From: G963665085 sp963665085
Lineage (GTDB): Bacteria > Bacteroidota > Bacteroidia > Bacteroidales > JAAAOM01
Assembly (NCBI GenBank): GCA_963665085.2
Contig: CAXXXS010000002.1
Span: 124,001-188,000 of the forward strand
Direction of reading: 5' to 3'
Length of the DNA stretch: 64,000 nucleotides
Shown: piece by piece, positions 52,170 through 61,973 of the stretch
Numbering within the stretch: the first letter of the stretch is position 1
Layout: every line of letters begins with the position of its first letter
Translations under genes and position numbers: made by a program
Notes under the pieces: generated by a model
Told to the model about the DNA's origin: nothing
Databases searched by the model: none
What the model saw: only the letters and a program-made list of their open reading frames with translations

Positions 52170-54323
52170 TTAATTATTTACTTCTAACTTCAATCCCTGC
52201 AAAGCTTCTATAAATTTAGCAGTTGTACTTACTATATTATAAAAGAGTCTCAACTGTTGTTTTTCAAAAATTGAATCAGTAGAATTTATTTGATGCTTTA
52301 AATCAATCAATAATAAAGAAAGATTAGAACTGCTATTTTCTAAATCAGCTGCCAGAAATTTACTTACATCACTTATTGCATCTGAAATTTTATTGGTGAT
52401 TACTGTTTTACTTTCGACATCAGATAACCTGGTTTCCCGATGTGCTCCTAAAGCTGAAATATACGATAACAATGCATGGTTAAGATAAGTTAATGTAAAT
52501 GCCTGCTTCATTAGTGATTGTTTACTCTTTGGTTCCAAACGCATGCTATTCCAGGCTTGTGCAAGTTCATTATCTGCAAGGTGAGCCTCCCTTCTTGCAA
52601 TTCGATAGGCATAATCGTCAGTACTACTTTCCTTATATTCCTGAATAACAGCATTGAAATATGCCATATTCTTTTTCATCGCTTGAGAGACTAATTCTGG
52701 AAGACGACGATATTGCCATCCCGGCCATAAAAGGCGAATTACAATAAATGAGATAGTAGCTCCTATCAATGTATCAATTAATCTTGGCAATAAAATATTC
52801 ACATTTCCATCGCCTGATATCAGGTTGAAAGCACTTATCACAAAAGTTGTAATAAAAATTACAGCAACAGAATAATTAATGCGAAGCCAATAAAAGAAAG
52901 CCAAAGCAGAGATAAGCATTAAGATAACCTGAGAAGCTACTGTTGTAAATATTTGTAACAAAACTATACCCAAAACGATTCCGGCAATGGTACCAAGTAA
53001 TCTTTGAAACAATCTTCGCCGTGTATCAGTATAGGTAATTTGACTAACAAATAAGCTTGTTAACATCACCCAGGCTCCTTTATCCAATTCCAGCAGGTTC
53101 TCAATAATATATCCGAATAGAAAACTTATGGATAATCTCAACGCATACCGCATTCGGGGATGTTGAAACGAAAGCTGTACACGTATTCGTTCAAAAAAAG
53201 ATCGTTCGTCTTTTCTCAATCTTGGTATTGACGTTCCTTTTTCAATATCATCTAAGTATTTTAAAGACAAATGAGAACGGTGAAGATTATGATGAAGAAG
53301 TATTAATGGTTGTGCTGTGGCCACATCCATATCCTGTAACTTTATTTCTATTGCTTTCGAGATCCAATCCATGGCCAAAGGGTGATGATAAACAGAGCCG
53401 GTTAAAATATTTTCAGCTAGTTGCCTTGTTGCATAGGCCAACTGACGAATCATCTCTCCTACTCCATCAAGTACTTCCAACCTCTCCTGATCATTACTAA
53501 GTTTATCATGACGTTCATGAGTTGAAGCAGCTCGCTCATGTAAACTTTGTAAAAGCATAAACCGTTGAAGGTATGGTCTGAGTAATTCCTGATCTTTTAC
53601 TTCCCGGCTATAATTATTAAGTACTTCTTTAATTTTTTCAAGAGTATTTACTAATCCGATATTGAGTAATGCCAAATCTTTATTAATAGCAGCTTGTTCC
53701 TCTTTTTTACTGGGGAATAACTTTGCTTTATTTTCCAGGTAATTCGATAAACTGAAGAACCCTTTTGCCATCTGTTCATCAAGTAACCGCCATGGCTTAC
53801 GATATAATAAAGCAAGTGATAAAAGTCCGTGGAAAAGTGCACCTGCAGGCAATAATATAGCCTGCCAATACCAGGCCGGACTTATTTTCGCCCCTAACAT
53901 GGCGTATATACCTACCAGAATAGAACCAAAAGTAATTGTACGATATCTTTCCCCTACTCCTCCTAAAAGAATAAACAAAATAGTAGAAAGAATAAATCCA
54001 GCTCCGAGCAACCATACATTTTCATGCAAAAGGCCTACAGAAATACTCGAAATAAAAAAACTAAGCACTGTAAGGGATAAAGCTTTTATTCGTCCATTTG
54101 GATGATCGTCTGTTTCAGAAAGCGCACCAGCTAACGCCCCTAAAGCCAATGTAACTCCAAAATATGGCTTACCAATAATAATAAAAGGAATGGACAAGAT
54201 TCCCATTGAAGTAGTCGCCCTTATTGCATTCAATCGGTTTGGGTAACGCCAGAACTCCCTTTTAAAATTGTTTATATTTATTAGTGGATATTTCTTTTTT
54301 TCCCTTTTATCTTCACTCATCAA
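52170..54323 (-). CDS. YccS/FUSC-family inner-membrane protein
   Basis: The protein is 717 aa. Two blocks of about six TM segments (first at ~30-170: TTSMGILSIPFIIIGKPYFG..., second at ~400-530: RLSISFLFGYIIENLLELD...) are separated by a ~200-residue cytosolic helical region with TPR-like character and followed by a C-terminal helical tail. This is the YccS/YhfK architecture related to aromatic-acid exporters (FUSC). Its role in the surrounding phosphoesterase locus is unclear; it may export or balance an anion. It lies 118 bp after the NAGPA gene on the same strand. Confidence 0.85.
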   Translation of the reverse strand: MMSEDKREKKKYPLININNFKREFWRYPNRLNAIRATTSMGILSIPFIIIGKPYFGVTLALGALAGALSETDDHPNGRIKALSLTVLSFFISSISVGLLHENVWLLGAGFILSTILFILLGGVGERYRTITFGSILVGIYAMLGAKISPAWYWQAILLPAGALFHGLLSLALLYRKPWRLLDEQMAKGFFSLSNYLENKAKLFPSKKEEQAAINKDLALLNIGLVNTLEKIKEVLNNYSREVKDQELLRPYLQRFMLLQSLHERAASTHERHDKLSNDQERLEVLDGVGEMIRQLAYATRQLAENILTGSVYHHPLAMDWISKAIEIKLQDMDVATAQPLILLHHNLHRSHLSLKYLDDIEKGTSIPRLRKDERSFFERIRVQLSFQHPRMRYALRLSISFLFGYIIENLLELDKGAWVMLTSLFVSQITYTDTRRRLFQRLLGTIAGIVLGIVLLQIFTTVASQVILMLISALAFFYWLRINYSVAVIFITTFVISAFNLISGDGNVNILLPRLIDTLIGATISFIVIRLLWPGWQYRRLPELVSQAMKKNMAYFNAVIQEYKESSTDDYAYRIARREAHLADNELAQAWNSMRLEPKSKQSLMKQAFTLTYLNHALLSYISALGAHRETRLSDVESKTVITNKISDAISDVSKFLAADLENSSSNLSLLLIDLKHQINSTDSIFEKQQLRLFYNIVSTTAKFIEALQGLKLEVNN

Positions 54324-54441
54324 TTCCCGTATATCTCAAAATAATTCACAAAACTAATGAATGATGTTGAGGTTTCAAGCCCTGATTATTAATTTGTTTT
54401 GTTTAACAAATCATAAATTAACAAAAAACCTGTGTACAAGT

Positions 54442-55290
54442 CTATTTAATAATCAAGATATTAGAAACGGCACGCTCCCCTTCATGATCAAAAATTCTAT
54501 TATCACAAGGCATATTTACAATTCCGGACTCTTCGAAATCTTTAATCCACATGCTTGTTGATCCTCCTCCATCAAGATTAATTGCTTCTTTACAACCTAA
54601 CAATTCGAGAAAATCAGTGAGTTCATGTAGAGACATACCTTGTGCCTGCTCTGTTCTTCCATCTACAGTAATTAACAATATTTTGCGATTAGAGAAAAGG
54701 CCAATACAAGTTCTTGGATGCCTATTGTTCACAAACGAGATATCAGGAAGGGGCATTCTTTCTCCTTCATCTAGCAACAAACAGCCGGTAAATAAAACAT
54801 CATCATATTGATCTTTTAATGTATAATGTTCATAATAATCAGCCACTTCAATCTCTACTCCCCCATCCTTTTTAATTATTATTGCTCCATTGAAATTTTG
54901 ATTTGCCTTCCATTTTACAGAATCCTCTTCATGAACAATACCATCAACTTTAATGTAGGTAACAGATCCTCCTTCTGCCACATCAAAAAAACCAGCATTT
55001 ACAGCAGCAATTGCCCCTGCTTCTTGGGCAAGTTCACTGGTTCGAACATTTTCTGTACGATTGTATACTAAAGTTGCATCCCGCAATTGCATATCAACCT
55101 CAAGAATATTAATATTTTGCTTTGAATCAAAAAGCTTATCGGTGTGTGTATGTTTCCAAATAAGGCCATTTTCAATTTGTTTTTCTTCCCAGTTTATTGC
55201 TTCTGAATCTGAATTCTGACAGGAAGCACTTGCTAAAAAAAATAAAATAAGGATATTTAGAATCAACACAGAAGGTATTAATTTTCTCAT
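54442..55290 (-). CDS. Lipoprotein phosphodiester glycosidase (NAGPA family)
   Basis: The protein is 282 aa. A lipobox (FLASASCQN) is followed by the NAGPA/phosphodiester alpha-GlcNAcase domain with AAVNAGFFDVAEGGS, VDGRTEQAQGMSLHELTDFL and the signature NLDGGGSTSMWI. Family members hydrolyse N-acetylglucosamine-1-phosphodiester caps; bacterial ones act on exopolysaccharide or phosphodiester-linked sugars. In this locus it would remove a sugar from a phosphodiester before alkaline phosphatase removes the phosphate (inference). It lies 57 bp after the RidA gene. Confidence 0.88.
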   Translation of the reverse strand: MRKLIPSVLILNILILFFLASASCQNSDSEAINWEEKQIENGLIWKHTHTDKLFDSKQNINILEVDMQLRDATLVYNRTENVRTSELAQEAGAIAAVNAGFFDVAEGGSVTYIKVDGIVHEEDSVKWKANQNFNGAIIIKKDGGVEIEVADYYEHYTLKDQYDDVLFTGCLLLDEGERMPLPDISFVNNRHPRTCIGLFSNRKILLITVDGRTEQAQGMSLHELTDFLELLGCKEAINLDGGGSTSMWIKDFEESGIVNMPCDNRIFDHEGERAVSNILIIK

Positions 55291-55347
55291 TTTGTTGTTT
55301 ATTTTTGATTATTGAAAATCAAAAATATTATTAATTTTCTATAAATA

Positions 55348-55785
55348 TTATTTACCAGCTTTAAGAATTGCAATAGCATCCATTTCTATTAATAACTCAG
55401 GGCGACATAATCTTGCCTGAATACCAACTGAAGCAGGATAAGGGTTTACCCCTTCTTCTTCAAAAAACTTAATTCTGAGTTTGTTAAACTCATCATAATC
55501 CATATCAATATCTTTTATGTAAACCGTCGTTTTAATTACATCTTTCCAGGTTGCTCCTTCTGATGCTAGAAGATTTTTTATATTGTTATAGGTTCTCTGT
55601 GTCTGCTTCTCAAAATCTCCAATATGAACTGAAACACCATTCTCATCGATACTAGCTGTTCCTGAGATATACAAAAATGTAACATCCCCCATTTCTACTT
55701 TCATTCCCCTGCTAAATGCTGAAGGTTTATCATAATGATAGGCTTCATTTAATGCATTTAATTCTGTTATTGCTGTCTTTTTCAT
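55348..55785 (-). CDS. RidA (YjgF/UK114) family enamine/imine deaminase
   Basis: The protein is 145 aa. It has the chorismate-mutase-like fold (VTFLYISGTASIDENG, QTQRTYNNIKNLLASEGATWKDVIKTTVYIKDIDMDYDEFN, PYPASVGIQARLCRPELLIEMDAIA); the conserved Arg of the active site lies in QARLCRPELLIEMDA. It is the only clearly cytosolic protein in the phosphoesterase locus. It may deal with reactive amine intermediates from amino-sugars or amino-alcohol head groups (inference). It lies between alkaline phosphatase (39 bp) and NAGPA (57 bp). Confidence 0.9.
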   Translation of the reverse strand: MKKTAITELNALNEAYHYDKPSAFSRGMKVEMGDVTFLYISGTASIDENGVSVHIGDFEKQTQRTYNNIKNLLASEGATWKDVIKTTVYIKDIDMDYDEFNKLRIKFFEEEGVNPYPASVGIQARLCRPELLIEMDAIAILKAGK

Positions 55786-55824
55786 CTATTTATTTTTTAC
55801 CGTATTTTTTTACTGGAATATCTA

Positions 55825-56973
55825 CTATTGATTTATCTCAATATTCAGAGCCTCTGTCATTTTATAAAACAAATCCGTATTCTCATAGATCCCTGAGAAT
55901 TTCTCAGCCCCCGGACCAAATGAATAAACTGGCACCATAACTCCACTATGACTTTTTGTTGAAAAATTACATTCAATTTTTCCTTCTTCTAAATCTCCGT
56001 TTAATAACGTAAGCCCACCTGTTTCATGATCAGCTGTAACAATTACTAATGTACCTGGATGCTCTGTTGCCCAGTTAAAAACTTTGCCAACAGTTTGATC
56101 AAAATCATAAATTTCTTCCATTAAGGTTAGAAGTTCATTGAAATGTCCATAATCATCAATCATGGATCCTTCTACCATTAGAAAGAAACCATCCTCATCT
56201 TTACTTAAAATATCCAATGCTTTTTTTGTTCCCTGCCATAGTTGATCTTTTCTCTCTGATGGTTTTCCCATATCATTTTCTGCTATCGGGGCAAAGACTT
56301 TTCCTTTTTCAATTACGTCCAAATCTTCCATTGATGTGGCAACCTGATATCCTTTGTTTTCAAATTCTGGAAGTAGAGTTGAAAAATATTTTAATCCACC
56401 CCCCAGGATAAAATCAATACCACAATCAACATAAGCTGCTGCTATTTCATCACTTTTATCTCTATCAATGTTCTCTACAGCAAAAGTAGCTGGTGTTGCA
56501 TCTGTAAGTCGACAAGAAGATATTACTCCGGTTGACATATTTGCTTCACTGGCATATTCACAAATTGATTTTAACGAATTTCCTGTTGAATCTACACCAA
56601 CGTACCCTTTTTTTGTTTTTTGTCCGGTTGACATTGCTGTTCCACTCGCTGCTGAATCGGTAATTAAATTATCAGAGCAATACGTCTTTGCCAAACCAAC
56701 ATAATTACAATTCTCTATATTTAAATGTCCTTTGTTTGCTGTCCATGCTGAATACGCATGCATCAATCCCATCCCATCTCCAATCATAAAAATGATATTT
56801 CTTATATTTTCAGCAGGAACTGCCTGAATTTTTTCAACCGAATAAGTGTTGGAATTATCATATGTATGAATCTTTTGAGATTCCGGATTATCATACTTCT
56901 CACTGTTCTTACAAGAAAAAGAGAATAATAGTCCTATAAATAATATAGGATGAACTAACCTATTGTATTTCAT
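55825..56973 (-). CDS. Lipoprotein alkaline phosphatase (PhoA family)
   Basis: The protein is 382 aa. A lipobox (LLFSFSCKN) is followed by IIFMIGDGMGLMHAYSA (metal Asp), the nucleophile region NLITDSAASGTAMSTGQKTK (Ser following Asp), EGSMIDDYGHFN (metal Glu/Asp/His) and IVTADHETGGLTL (metal Asp/His). It is shorter than E. coli PhoA but complete in all metal ligands. It is periplasmic or surface-anchored and releases phosphate from monoesters, the logical last step after the diesterases encoded around it. It lies 24 bp after the metallophosphoesterase gene. Confidence 0.93.
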   Translation of the reverse strand: MKYNRLVHPILFIGLLFSFSCKNSEKYDNPESQKIHTYDNSNTYSVEKIQAVPAENIRNIIFMIGDGMGLMHAYSAWTANKGHLNIENCNYVGLAKTYCSDNLITDSAASGTAMSTGQKTKKGYVGVDSTGNSLKSICEYASEANMSTGVISSCRLTDATPATFAVENIDRDKSDEIAAAYVDCGIDFILGGGLKYFSTLLPEFENKGYQVATSMEDLDVIEKGKVFAPIAENDMGKPSERKDQLWQGTKKALDILSKDEDGFFLMVEGSMIDDYGHFNELLTLMEEIYDFDQTVGKVFNWATEHPGTLVIVTADHETGGLTLLNGDLEEGKIECNFSTKSHSGVMVPVYSFGPGAEKFSGIYENTDLFYKMTEALNIEINQ

Positions 56974-56997
56974 TTGTTACTTTTTTTAATCTAAAAA

Positions 56998-58464
56998 CTA
57001 ATTATAAAACATGTTATCAGTAATCTGATCATAGTTTATGGAAAGCCCTACAATACCAAGCTTTAACTCATTCCCCATATAATCTTCAAAATATAAAACC
57101 TTAATTTTATGAAAACCTCTTTCTAATCCAACAATGCCTTCTTTTGATGATAAACTATGTGAGCCATCGTTATTAACAATTTCCTTCTCATCAATATAAA
57201 CAACAGCACCATCGTCAGATGAAAGTTTAAACTTGTAAAGTCCATTTTCTGGTATTTCGATATACGAATCGAATTCGTAAGCAAAGTGATCCTCAACTTT
57301 TGCTGAGTCAATTGAAATATTGTTTGTTTTTCCCTGCTCCTTGGGTGATTTGTTTACAATATCATTTACCATACTAAACTGACCTTCAAAATACTTATAT
57401 GTAACACCATTTTCTTTAAGTTCTATTTCCGCTGCTGGCATAAATACGGTACTATCATTTGGATATAACTCATTATTTGGATAATAGTACATCATCTCGG
57501 TGTTTGTTGCTGTTCTAATCCATGTATCAAATTTAAAATCACCTTCTGTTAATTCAATAATCCTTCCTCCTCTTTCAAAAGCACCATAGGCATCAAGGCC
57601 GGAAACACGACCATAAGCCAAAACAATATCACGTAGATTCCCCACATAATCATTGTCATGGTCATGACCAACAAAAACGCCCATTACTTCTTTATTTTCT
57701 AAAAAGGCAGCATAAAGACCTGAGTTTATTTTTGGTGAGCAAACATCTTCTCTTTTCCGACCAATATAATTACCTGACTGATACAATTCATCATACTCGG
57801 GTAAAGGAATATGGAAAAAAGCAAGAGCTGGTAAAGTATAGCCTTGATTCTGATTTTTTATTTTCTGAGATTGTTCCAAGTACCATTGTATTTGATCTAA
57901 CTTAATCCAATCGTAATATCCATTCTTCTTATCTTTTACATAGGCATTTGAATCAAAGAAATATAAATTTGCAGCAGCGCTGTCCGTCTTTGATGATTTA
58001 ATAGGTAAAATATAATTACTATATCCAGCAATATTTTCAGGACCTTTTGAACCCACAAAACAAGGCATTTTCTGTAAATATGGAATAATATCTTCACGTT
58101 CCATATCAAATTCCTCATCATGATTGCCAAGTACAAGAGCCCAGGGAATTTGTCTTTCAATAATAGGAGCTGCGATAGAATTCCAGCCTTCCTTTTGCGG
58201 TTCTGAATAAGCAATATCACCCGTGAATACTACTAAATCTGGCTTTTCTGTATCTAATACTTTTTCAAGAATCATTATTGTTGAATCACATTGTTCCGAC
58301 CCATTTTTCCAATGAATATCTGTAAACTGAACAATCTTAAATTTCCCGTTCTCATTAAATTTCAAACTTATAATATTATCCATCTCTTTTGGTTTTTCTG
58401 AACATGATTGAAGGGTAAAAAAAACCAACATTATTGTTAAAAGGTTCTTAAACACATTTTTCAT
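56998..58464 (-). CDS. Lipoprotein calcineurin-like phosphoesterase with PA14 domain
   Basis: The protein is 488 aa. A lipobox (LQSCSEK) is followed by a metallophosphoesterase domain at ~30-310 with all five motifs: FTDIHWKNG, FTGDIAYSEP, LGNHDEEFD, FFHIPLPEY and VGHDHDNDY. A PA14-like domain is at ~390-480 (KFKLSSDDGAVVYIDEKEIV, GLERGFHKIKVLYF), homologous to the one in the phosphodiesterase at 50385. PA14 modules bind glycans, so both enzymes may be targeted to the same polymer. It lies 15 bp after the GDPD-like gene, one operon. Confidence 0.9.
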   Translation of the reverse strand: MKNVFKNLLTIMLVFFTLQSCSEKPKEMDNIISLKFNENGKFKIVQFTDIHWKNGSEQCDSTIMILEKVLDTEKPDLVVFTGDIAYSEPQKEGWNSIAAPIIERQIPWALVLGNHDEEFDMEREDIIPYLQKMPCFVGSKGPENIAGYSNYILPIKSSKTDSAAANLYFFDSNAYVKDKKNGYYDWIKLDQIQWYLEQSQKIKNQNQGYTLPALAFFHIPLPEYDELYQSGNYIGRKREDVCSPKINSGLYAAFLENKEVMGVFVGHDHDNDYVGNLRDIVLAYGRVSGLDAYGAFERGGRIIELTEGDFKFDTWIRTATNTEMMYYYPNNELYPNDSTVFMPAAEIELKENGVTYKYFEGQFSMVNDIVNKSPKEQGKTNNISIDSAKVEDHFAYEFDSYIEIPENGLYKFKLSSDDGAVVYIDEKEIVNNDGSHSLSSKEGIVGLERGFHKIKVLYFEDYMGNELKLGIVGLSINYDQITDNMFYN

Positions 58465-58479
58465 TTTTATAAAGTTTAA

Positions 58480-59295
58480 TTATTTACTTAAATATTCTTT
58501 CAAACTATTTAAATCATCGGTTCCAATAAGGCTTACATCCGCAGAATATAATTCGTTCCAAACATTCTCTCTTTGCTTTTCTTCTGAGTCTGGGGTAGCC
58601 CAAAATCTTAGCATACAACCTTTTTCTTTAGTCTTTCTAACAATATCATGGAGTTTTTCTCTTTCTTCTGAAGGCATTTCTCCATTTCCTGTCCACTCAA
58701 AATAGTTGTTCCAGTTATCACTTATTAGAGGCATTAGAGAAACCGGATAATCGTGTGTTAAATCAGAAATTCTTCCATCAATACCAGCATACCTCGCATT
58801 TTGATTTGAGATATAATCAATTGCCCTGTTACCTGAAACTACAACTGTTACAGAACCTTTAGAAACATTACCATTGATAATGACTGTCAGCATCTCTTTA
58901 TATTCATTAAGAATTTCGTGTAATAATTTGTAGGTCCTGAGGGAATCATCTTTAATATCAACCAAAAGAATAAGATCCGTCGAATCTGAAAAGATGAATC
59001 CATTATTCTGTGCAATATATTCTTTTAACGGGTTCAGGTATAAATTTCGTAATGTTCTCCCAGGCTTAATATTTTCAAAATCATGTGCTACAAATAAAGA
59101 ATCTCCTATTGAATAAACATCCGCTTCAATACTTCTGAAATTTAATGTCAAAGCATCAAATAAAGGAGTTGCATGATTATAATCGTTATGTGCATGGGCT
59201 GGTATAGGTAAAGTTCCACTTATCTCTGTATTTTTACAGGACGTTATACTGAAAATAAAAAGCAATACTACTATTAATTTATTTATCTCTTTCAT
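58480..59295 (-). CDS. Lipoprotein GDPD/PI-PLC-like phosphodiesterase
   Basis: The protein is 271 aa. A lipobox (IFSITSCKN) is followed by a TIM-barrel of the glycerophosphodiester phosphodiesterase/PI-PLC superfamily: AHNDYNHATPLFDAL (catalytic His), IEADVYSIGDSLFVAHD (metal Glu/Asp, second catalytic His), ILLVDIKDDS and LRFWATPDSE. It belongs to the branch with AHNDY and short length seen in Bacteroidota. Likely substrates are glycerophosphodiesters, inositol phosphodiesters or similar. It lies directly upstream (15 bp) of the metallophosphoesterase. Confidence 0.88.
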   Translation of the reverse strand: MKEINKLIVVLLFIFSITSCKNTEISGTLPIPAHAHNDYNHATPLFDALTLNFRSIEADVYSIGDSLFVAHDFENIKPGRTLRNLYLNPLKEYIAQNNGFIFSDSTDLILLVDIKDDSLRTYKLLHEILNEYKEMLTVIINGNVSKGSVTVVVSGNRAIDYISNQNARYAGIDGRISDLTHDYPVSLMPLISDNWNNYFEWTGNGEMPSEEREKLHDIVRKTKEKGCMLRFWATPDSEEKQRENVWNELYSADVSLIGTDDLNSLKEYLSK

Positions 59296-59355
59296 GATCT
59301 AATTAATTACATTTAAAATCTTTAGTTGGTTAAAAGGAATCGTATATCGAGCAAT

Positions 59356-61878
59356 CTATTTCTGTTCTTTCCTAATCATTTCCTTAATTATTTTTGCTTT
59401 TTTCATCCCTGGCTCTATCTGTAAAGCAGTATTACAATCTAGCTCAGCATCCTGGTATCTTCCAAGATTGAGGTTTGCAAATGCCCTGTTACTATAAGCA
59501 TCAACAGAATTTGGCCAGTAATTTAAGGCTTGATTAAAATTATTGATAGCATTTCCATAATCCTTTAGTTTTCCGTAAACAGTTCCCTTGTTATTGTAAA
59601 TTAATGCAAGATCTTTTTTTGATTCTTTATCATAATGTTCAATAGCTTTTTCAAAATTACTAATCGACTCCTCCAGCTCACCCATTTCTTCATTGATAAT
59701 GGCTAACTCAGAATAAGGCTCATAGTAAGTAGCATTAACTTTTATAGCTTTTTTAAAACATTCGATTGCTTCTTTATTATCTCCTCTGTTTTTAGCTATA
59801 ATACCTTTCAGGGTTATATACTTAACATTTTTAGGCTCAAGAGAAATGGCCTTATTTATGTCTTTGTTTGCACTATCAGTCTTTTTCTGGTCATTGAATA
59901 GTTGTGCACGATGAAGGTAGTAAAGGGAATAATCCGGATCTAATTTTATTGCCATTGAAAAATCCTCTATTGATTTATCAAATTTAGAATCCATTTTATA
60001 AATTCCCGCTCTGTGAGCATAGAGAGTTGCATCTTTGGGTTTTATTTTTATTGCCTTGCTACAATCATCAATCGCTCCCTGTAAATTTCTCATTTTAACC
60101 TTTGTGTTACTCCTGTGAATGTAGTAACCACTCTCTTCTGGATTAAGCTCAATAGCCTTTGACAAATCCTCTAAAGCACCTGTCAAGTCCCCTAATTCAT
60201 CTTTTGCTTTCCCCCTATTTGCATAAGCCTGATGATCATTCTTATTTATTTGCAATGCTTTATTAAAATCTATTATTGCATTTTTAAAATCACCAAATTG
60301 TGCTTTTGAAGTACCTCTAACATTGTAATCAGCAACATCTGAAAAATCATCAATAATTTTATTAAAATCATTAAAATCAACATTTACAAATTCAGGAATA
60401 TTGGCAGCTCTATTATCAACGCGTAAGTTTTCTAACCATACCGGAGGAGAACCAATTCCATTCTCATCAACATGAGCTAACATTAATTGTGTATAAGCCC
60501 CTTTTATCTTAGAGGAAAACACCAACCATCTGCCATTGGGTGACCAGGAATGCCATGAATTCATATTGGATGTATTGCAGTTCATCAAGCGAGGTTCCTC
60601 TGAACCATCTGTAGGCATAATATATAATTTGCTATCGGGTTGAAGCAACATATAATTTTCTGCCTGACAAAACACCATCCATTTCCCATCGGGCGAAATC
60701 TTGGAAAAATAATTGCTTTTATTATTTTCTGATGCCCCTTTAACAGGTATTGCTTTACCGCCCTTACCTTCATTAAAAAGAATTTTCATCACATCAAATT
60801 TGAATTTTTTTTTGGCTGTTAGAAAGCTATCTCGCATGGCTTGAAACTTATTTATATCGTAAACACCTGTTCCATAGGTCATACCGCTCTGTTTTCGTTG
60901 TACAGCCCTTCCTTTTGCAAAATATATCGACTTATTATCAGGACTCCAGTTGGGATTGCTTTGTACATACATGGTATCACTTGCTCCGGGTAAAGAACTG
61001 TATGTTTTTTTATCAACATCATAAACTGTTAATATTCCTTTTATAGGAAAAAATAATTGAGAATACTCAAGTTCATCCCTAGACTCAAATATCTCGTTAT
61101 CATCGAGAGTACTTACTACATATTTACCATTTGGTGAAATCTGAGACAACAATGCCATTGTTGATTTTTCCTGGAAATCACTCCATGTAATAAAACTCTC
61201 CGGACTCATTGTTACTTCTTTTTCAACCTCAGAAACCAGGTACGAGCCTTTATCTCCAAAAGCATCTACATCCATAGCAAATCTTTTACCGTCGGGTGAA
61301 AAAGAATGGCAATTGCCACATACCGGTAAATTCTCGAGTAATATTTTTGGTTGCTCTTCTGACGAAATATCCCCTAACATATATTTAATCGAGTCCAGGT
61401 GACTGGTTGCAAAACTGAAAGGAAGTGGTACAGCACGGTAAAAGACAGGAGCACCAACAGAATCTGCAGAAACACTTATTTGAATTTTAGCCCCACTGTT
61501 TATCGTATTTTTATTTTTTTCGTCAAATCCAATAACTGTAATTGTTGCCGGATTTTCTTTTGATTCTTGTTTTATTTTATCCCAGGTTAGAACATCGGGT
61601 TTCCATTCTCTCTTATCAACAAAAGAACAATACTCCCCTTCAGACTGACTGGTTTTTATACTTACAAACCAATGTGTATTTATTGATTTATCATCATCCC
61701 ACATAATTGTTGGAGAAGGAAATTCAGGAGGGAAAACTGCTCCATCAAAAGGATTTGAAAATGTAATACTTCCAGGCAACTCCACTTTTGATAATTCTAA
61801 ATATTTCTCCTTTTTCTTATCGAGAGAATTACAACTAACTATCAAAACCAACATCAAACATAATATCAAATTCTTCAT
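59356..61878 (-). CDS. Lipoprotein with PD40 beta-propeller, a CXXCH site and C-terminal TPR array
   Basis: The protein is 840 aa. A lipobox (LVLIVSCNS) is followed by an N-terminal beta-domain (ITFSNPFDGAVFPPEFPSPT), then C187-G-N-C190-H191 (ENLPVCGNCHSFSPDGK). A WD40-like PD40 propeller spans ~190-500 (ISPNGKYVVSTLDDNEI, NPNWSPDNKSIYFAKG, ISPDGKWMVF, WSPNGRWLVFSS), and about eight tetratricopeptide repeats span ~535-835. CXXCH would allow covalent heme attachment in the periplasm, although a complete cytochrome fold is not obvious. It sits between SusD and the phosphodiesterases, so it may be a binding or scaffold component of the locus. Confidence 0.85.
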   Translation of the reverse strand: MKNLILCLMLVLIVSCNSLDKKKEKYLELSKVELPGSITFSNPFDGAVFPPEFPSPTIMWDDDKSINTHWFVSIKTSQSEGEYCSFVDKREWKPDVLTWDKIKQESKENPATITVIGFDEKNKNTINSGAKIQISVSADSVGAPVFYRAVPLPFSFATSHLDSIKYMLGDISSEEQPKILLENLPVCGNCHSFSPDGKRFAMDVDAFGDKGSYLVSEVEKEVTMSPESFITWSDFQEKSTMALLSQISPNGKYVVSTLDDNEIFESRDELEYSQLFFPIKGILTVYDVDKKTYSSLPGASDTMYVQSNPNWSPDNKSIYFAKGRAVQRKQSGMTYGTGVYDINKFQAMRDSFLTAKKKFKFDVMKILFNEGKGGKAIPVKGASENNKSNYFSKISPDGKWMVFCQAENYMLLQPDSKLYIMPTDGSEEPRLMNCNTSNMNSWHSWSPNGRWLVFSSKIKGAYTQLMLAHVDENGIGSPPVWLENLRVDNRAANIPEFVNVDFNDFNKIIDDFSDVADYNVRGTSKAQFGDFKNAIIDFNKALQINKNDHQAYANRGKAKDELGDLTGALEDLSKAIELNPEESGYYIHRSNTKVKMRNLQGAIDDCSKAIKIKPKDATLYAHRAGIYKMDSKFDKSIEDFSMAIKLDPDYSLYYLHRAQLFNDQKKTDSANKDINKAISLEPKNVKYITLKGIIAKNRGDNKEAIECFKKAIKVNATYYEPYSELAIINEEMGELEESISNFEKAIEHYDKESKKDLALIYNNKGTVYGKLKDYGNAINNFNQALNYWPNSVDAYSNRAFANLNLGRYQDAELDCNTALQIEPGMKKAKIIKEMIRKEQK

Positions 61879-61973
61879 CAGAAAACATATTAATATTTAT
61901 ACTACATCTATTTTTTCTTTTTATCTAAATCAAAAAAAGCAGAGGGACTTTCGTCCCTCCAAAAGATTTTATT

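Noticed and set aside
53222..54105. Plus-strand frames opposite the FUSC gene
   Set aside because: Antisense shadow frames of a long membrane-protein gene with no recognisable domain.
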